Part shown: one piece after another, positions 22,024-24,168 of the stretch | Layout: every line of letters begins with the position of its first letter | How positions within the stretch are numbered: position 1 is the stretch's first letter | IMG/VR virus record: IMGVR_UViG_3300032011_000129 | Span: 1-24,168 of that record | Strand: one strand, 5' to 3' | Length of the DNA: 24,168 nucleotides | From: a virus | Program-made: the position numbers and the translations under genes | The notes under the pieces: model-generated | The model's input: only the letters and a program-made list of their open reading frames with translations | What the model was told of the DNA's origin: nothing | Database searches by the model: none

Positions 22024-22184
22024 AGTGAGTGCTTACTAACTTATAGATTGTCAATATTGAGAAAAAATGTAAGTAAGCGTTCACTAACTAAATTTTCAAT
22101 TGGTCATTTTTCAATATGTAAGTAAGTATTCACTAACAAAAATTAAAAATTTATAAAAATTAAAAATAGTGAGGACTTACTAAC
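22024..22184. repeat. Four dyad-like 17-bp repeats at 47-49-bp spacing
   Basis: Copies matching AGTRAGNRYTYACTAAC (one further mismatch is allowed in the centre) start at 22024, 22072, 22121 and 22168. The first 14 positions (AGTRAG...ACT) read similarly on both strands, so each is an imperfect palindrome. Flanks are partly shared too: copies 2 and 4 are followed by AAATTTT, copies 2 and 3 are preceded by ATGTA or TATGTA. The regular spacing points to an array bound by one protein. Confidence 0.8.
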
Positions 22185-22201
22185 CAAATTTTGAATAGGG
22201 T

Positions 22202-22250
22202 CAACAGGGTAGGCAGGAGGCCATGCCACCCCCCCTATATATATAAATGC
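22202..22250. other. GC-rich hairpin and C-run next to a TA-run
   Basis: Within very AT-rich DNA, a short GC-rich patch contains GGCA (22212-22215) that can pair with TGCC (22224-22227) and outer GGGT/ACCC-like ends, then seven Cs followed by TATATATATA. Such a contrast is seen at unwinding elements and at some packaging sites; there is no direct evidence for either here. Confidence 0.45.
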
Positions 22251-22289
22251 AATATCATACATTTTCAGAGATTTTGAGTTGTCAATATA

Positions 22290-22309
22290 AGGGGAAACAA
22301 ATGACCCCC
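22290..22309. repeat. Small GC-rich hairpin
   Basis: AGGGG (22290-22294) pairs with CCCCT (near 22305-22309) across a 10-nt loop. No T-run follows on either strand. Confidence 0.45.
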
Positions 22310-22363
22310 TAATACCCCTACTCTACAACAGATATATTAAAAAATCTGGGAGCGCAATAGGTA

Positions 22364-22441
22364 ACATAGTTAACCTATGTAAATAGGAAGGGGAACGAAA
22401 TAGGGAAAATATTTAGAATAGTGAGAAAATAGTTAAACTAT
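22364..22441. repeat. Two palindromic sites related to the AGTTTAACT motif
   Basis: ACATAG-TTAAC-CTATGT (22364-22380) has perfect 6-bp arms; ATAGTT-A-AACTAT (22429-22441) has perfect 6-bp arms around one base and contains the reverse complement of AGTTTAACT. Both share AACTATG/CATAGTT ends with the inverted repeat upstream of DUF932. Confidence 0.7.
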
Positions 22442-22490
22442 GTTAAAACTAATTATAAATAATTATTTATAAATTATTGTTTTATTGTGT

Positions 22491-22550
22491 TTAAAACAGT
22501 TTAACGATTTTAAAAACAGTTTAACTATTTAAATACCAGTTTAACTAAGT
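22491..22550 (+). repeat. CAGTTTAAC array, three copies with an exact 20-bp period
   Basis: CAGTTTAAC begins at 22497, 22517 and 22537, preceded by an A-rich hexamer each time (TTAAAA, TAAAAA, AAATAC). It ends about 120 bp before the small terminase start, where an activator or repressor of late transcription could bind. A T/A-rich stretch with TATATT-like hexamers follows at 22560-22585. Confidence 0.85.
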
Positions 22551-22672
22551 AACCTATTTAGAATATTGTATAGCTTATATTAAACATAAGCAAGACTTTG
22601 TGTTATTTGTTTTCTTGTGGTAGGTTCTATTGAGTCACTTTAACCATTACTGGTACGTTTATTCATTTGCCT

Positions 22673-23119
22673 ATGTCAGACATCACACAATACATACCTG
22701 ATAGAAACAGAAAAAGAGAATACACAGAGAAACAACAAAGCTTTCTTGATAATCTTGTTTCAGCAGGAGGTGATGCCAAGATAGCAGCAGACTTAGCAGG
22801 GTACGCCCCAGGAGTCTATCCTCAGGTAGTAAGAGCCTTAAAAGAAGAAATCATAGAGCTGGCTTCAGAGATATTAGCACAATCAGCTCCTAAGGCTGCT
22901 ATGAAGCTCGTAGAGGTCATGGAAGCTGATGCCCCTATCCCACAGTCAAATGTTAAAGTTCAGGCCGCACAGACGATTCTAGACCGCATAGGGCTTGGAA
23001 AAGCAGATAGGGTAGACGTTAATCATAATATATCAGACAATACAGGGGCATTATTCATTCTTCCTGCAAAGAAACCATCAACAGTAGATGCTGATTATGA
23101 TGAGATTTCCAAAGACTAA
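22673..23119 (+). CDS. terS: Terminase small subunit
   Basis: A 148-aa protein that would recognise phage DNA and hand it to the large terminase subunit. The N-terminal half has a helix-turn-helix pattern (KQQSFLDNLVSAGGDAKIAADLAGYAPG), followed by an amphipathic oligomerisation helix (KEEIIELASEILAQSAPKAAMKLVEVM) and a C-terminal VDVNHNISDNTGALFILPAKK segment that is common in phage small terminases. The ATG at 22673 is chosen; a TTG six bases upstream is the longer alternative. No Shine-Dalgarno sequence is visible before either, so translation may be leaderless or weak. It overlaps the large subunit by 23 nt. Confidence 0.88.
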   Translation: MSDITQYIPDRNRKREYTEKQQSFLDNLVSAGGDAKIAADLAGYAPGVYPQVVRALKEEIIELASEILAQSAPKAAMKLVEVMEADAPIPQSNVKVQAAQTILDRIGLGKADRVDVNHNISDNTGALFILPAKKPSTVDADYDEISKD

Positions 23120-24168
23120 ACCTAAAGGCAAAGGGTTAACACCTTTTGGCTATGTCTACAATGAAGACACTAAACTACTGGAAGCTATTCCAGGCCATTT
23201 AGAAACCTTAGAAGAAGCTTTACAGCTTTTTGAAAAAGAAGAACTGACTTCATTACGACAGGCAATAGATTATATTAAATCTAAAATACCTGACGCTAAG
23301 ATATCTCATCAGACATTCTCTAACTACTTACAGAAAGAAGGTAAGCAGCGTAGACAATACACCTATCACTCTGCTGTCAAAAAAGACAAAGATGCTAAAC
23401 AACGCATCAGACAGGATAGAAAGCGTGTTAAGCAGTTAGAAGGTAAATTATCTACAACTAAACAACGACTAAGAGACAAAGAAAAAGTATTTAAGAAACT
23501 AAGTGAAGAACCTGATAAATCTACCATACATGGTAAAGTTGTAGACATAGAGCCTATATCAGACGTATTTAAAAATGATATAGAGCAAGCAGTTGTGTTT
23601 GCTCCTAATGAAGGACCACAAACAGAATTCCTGGCCGCATCAGAAACAGATGTACTCTATGGGGGAGCAGCAGGAGGAGGTAAGTCTTATGCGATGCTTG
23701 TAGATCCCCTACGATACGCACACAGAGCTGTTCACAGAGCATTGATTATCAGACGTTCCATGCCGGAACTAAGAGAACTCATAGATAAATCAAGAGAACT
23801 CTATCCTAAAGCCTTTCCAGGTTGTAAATACAGAGAAGTGGAGAAAATGTGGAATTTTCCTTCAGGAGCCAAAATAGAGTTTGGTTTCCTTGAAAGGGAT
23901 GCAGATGTGTATCGTTATCAGGGACAAGCTTATAGCTGGATAGGGTTTGATGAGATTACACACCTGCCAACAGAGTTTAGCTGGAATTATCTGGCTTCAA
24001 GATTAAGAACTACTGATTCAAAGATAATCCCTTATATGCGTTGTACTGCCAACCCTGGCGGTGTAGGAGCACATTGGGTAAAGAAAAGATATATTGATCC
24101 CTGTATACCTGATACTAGCTTTGAAGGGGCTGATGGACTAACAAGAAAGTTTATCCCTGCCAGATTAG
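23097..24168 (+). CDS. terL: Terminase large subunit, 3' end outside the window
   Basis: The first 357 codons of the DNA-packaging ATPase/nuclease; the frame is open to the last base. The ATPase core is clear: Walker A GGAAGGGKS (189-197), the adjacent RRSMPELRELI segment, Walker B WIGFDEITHLP (D285, E286) and coupling motif CTANPGG (316-322). The nuclease domain would follow beyond the window. The first 165 residues are unusual: after KPKGKGLTPFGYVYNE a helical region with an HTH-like part (ISHQTFSNYLQKEG) and a highly charged coiled coil (about 105-150) precede the ATPase. This may be a DNA- or small-subunit-binding extension. The start at 23097 (ATGATG) lies within the small subunit gene, without a strong ribosome site. 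Confidence 0.95.
   Translation, partial: MMRFPKTKPKGKGLTPFGYVYNEDTKLLEAIPGHLETLEEALQLFEKEELTSLRQAIDYIKSKIPDAKISHQTFSNYLQKEGKQRRQYTYHSAVKKDKDAKQRIRQDRKRVKQLEGKLSTTKQRLRDKEKVFKKLSEEPDKSTIHGKVVDIEPISDVFKNDIEQAVVFAPNEGPQTEFLAASETDVLYGGAAGGGKSYAMLVDPLRYAHRAVHRALIIRRSMPELRELIDKSRELYPKAFPGCKYREVEKMWNFPSGAKIEFGFLERDADVYRYQGQAYSWIGFDEITHLPTEFSWNYLASRLRTTDSKIIPYMRCTANPGGVGAHWVKKRYIDPCIPDTSFEGADGLTRKFIPARL

Larger units (their letters stand above)
21331..22672. other. 1.3-kb non-coding divergent region: candidate control region / origin
   Basis: No credible gene is found on either strand; a 17-codon ORF at 21517 is the only short reading of note. The region separates the leftward replication operon from the rightward terminase operon, so promoters for both probably lie here. 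It holds several repeat families and hairpins listed separately. The right half is extremely AT-rich, broken by a GC-rich patch near 22205-22235. Regions like this often contain replication origins or, next to terminase genes, packaging sites, but no known initiator site or cos sequence is recognised. Confidence 0.6.

Noticed and set aside
22024-22184. The four repeats as a CRISPR array
   Set aside because: Repeats are only about 17 bp, vary in sequence, are dyad-like, and the spacers are AT-rich and partly repeated; no cas genes are present.

Overview
The window is a stretch of a tailed bacteriophage genome (Caudoviricetes), AT-rich and packed with short overlapping genes. Terminase, lysozyme, spanin-type genes, a T7-type DNA polymerase, a fused primase-helicase, a T7-type endonuclease I and a single-strand binding protein identify it as a phage. 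No integrase, excisionase or recognisable lysogeny repressor is visible, so a strictly lytic life cycle is the simplest reading. Many small proteins look like those I remember from uncultured marine phages and pelagiphages; a marine host is an inference, and the host cannot be named from the sequence.

Layout. (1) Positions 3-8097, plus strand: the end of the late/structural operon. It holds the 3' part of a giant internal-virion or 'polyvalent' protein, then a lysis cassette (GH24 lysozyme, a small membrane protein, an inner-membrane spanin candidate and an overlapping lipoprotein that may be its outer-membrane partner), then three very basic small proteins and a small two-cysteine protein. 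(2) The strands converge at about 8.1 kb. (3) Positions 8132-21330, minus strand: the replication and nucleotide-metabolism operon, read right to left. In order of transcription it holds an unknown first gene, a GIY-YIG nuclease set between structured elements, many tiny genes, a GP88-family cysteine-rich protein, a DUF932 protein, a single-strand binding protein, primase-helicase, DNA polymerase, a RecB/Cas4-like nuclease, endonuclease I, a DUF3310 protein, a staphylococcal-nuclease-like protein and two small genes. (4) Positions 21331-22672: 1.3 kb without a gene, rich in direct and inverted repeats, lying between the two divergent operons. (5) Positions 22673-24168, plus strand: small terminase subunit and the first 357 codons of the large subunit, which runs off the window. 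The late operon therefore starts at the right edge and ends at the left edge, as expected for a circular or circularly permuted genome.

How it works together. The leftward operon supplies a compact T7-like replisome plus four nucleases that could degrade host DNA and resolve phage replication intermediates. The rightward operon packages DNA, builds the particle and lyses the cell. Genes are tightly coupled, with many ATGA, TAATG and TGATG junctions.

The most unusual parts are non-coding. The divergent region carries four dyad-like 17-bp repeats spaced 47-49 bp apart, a CAGTTTAAC array with an exact 20-bp period, and a perfect 20-bp direct repeat. The leader of the GIY-YIG gene can form mutually exclusive hairpins ahead of a full-length Shine-Dalgarno sequence. 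A 91-nt multi-stem element lies upstream of the DUF932 gene. The lysozyme has cysteine in place of the usual catalytic aspartate.
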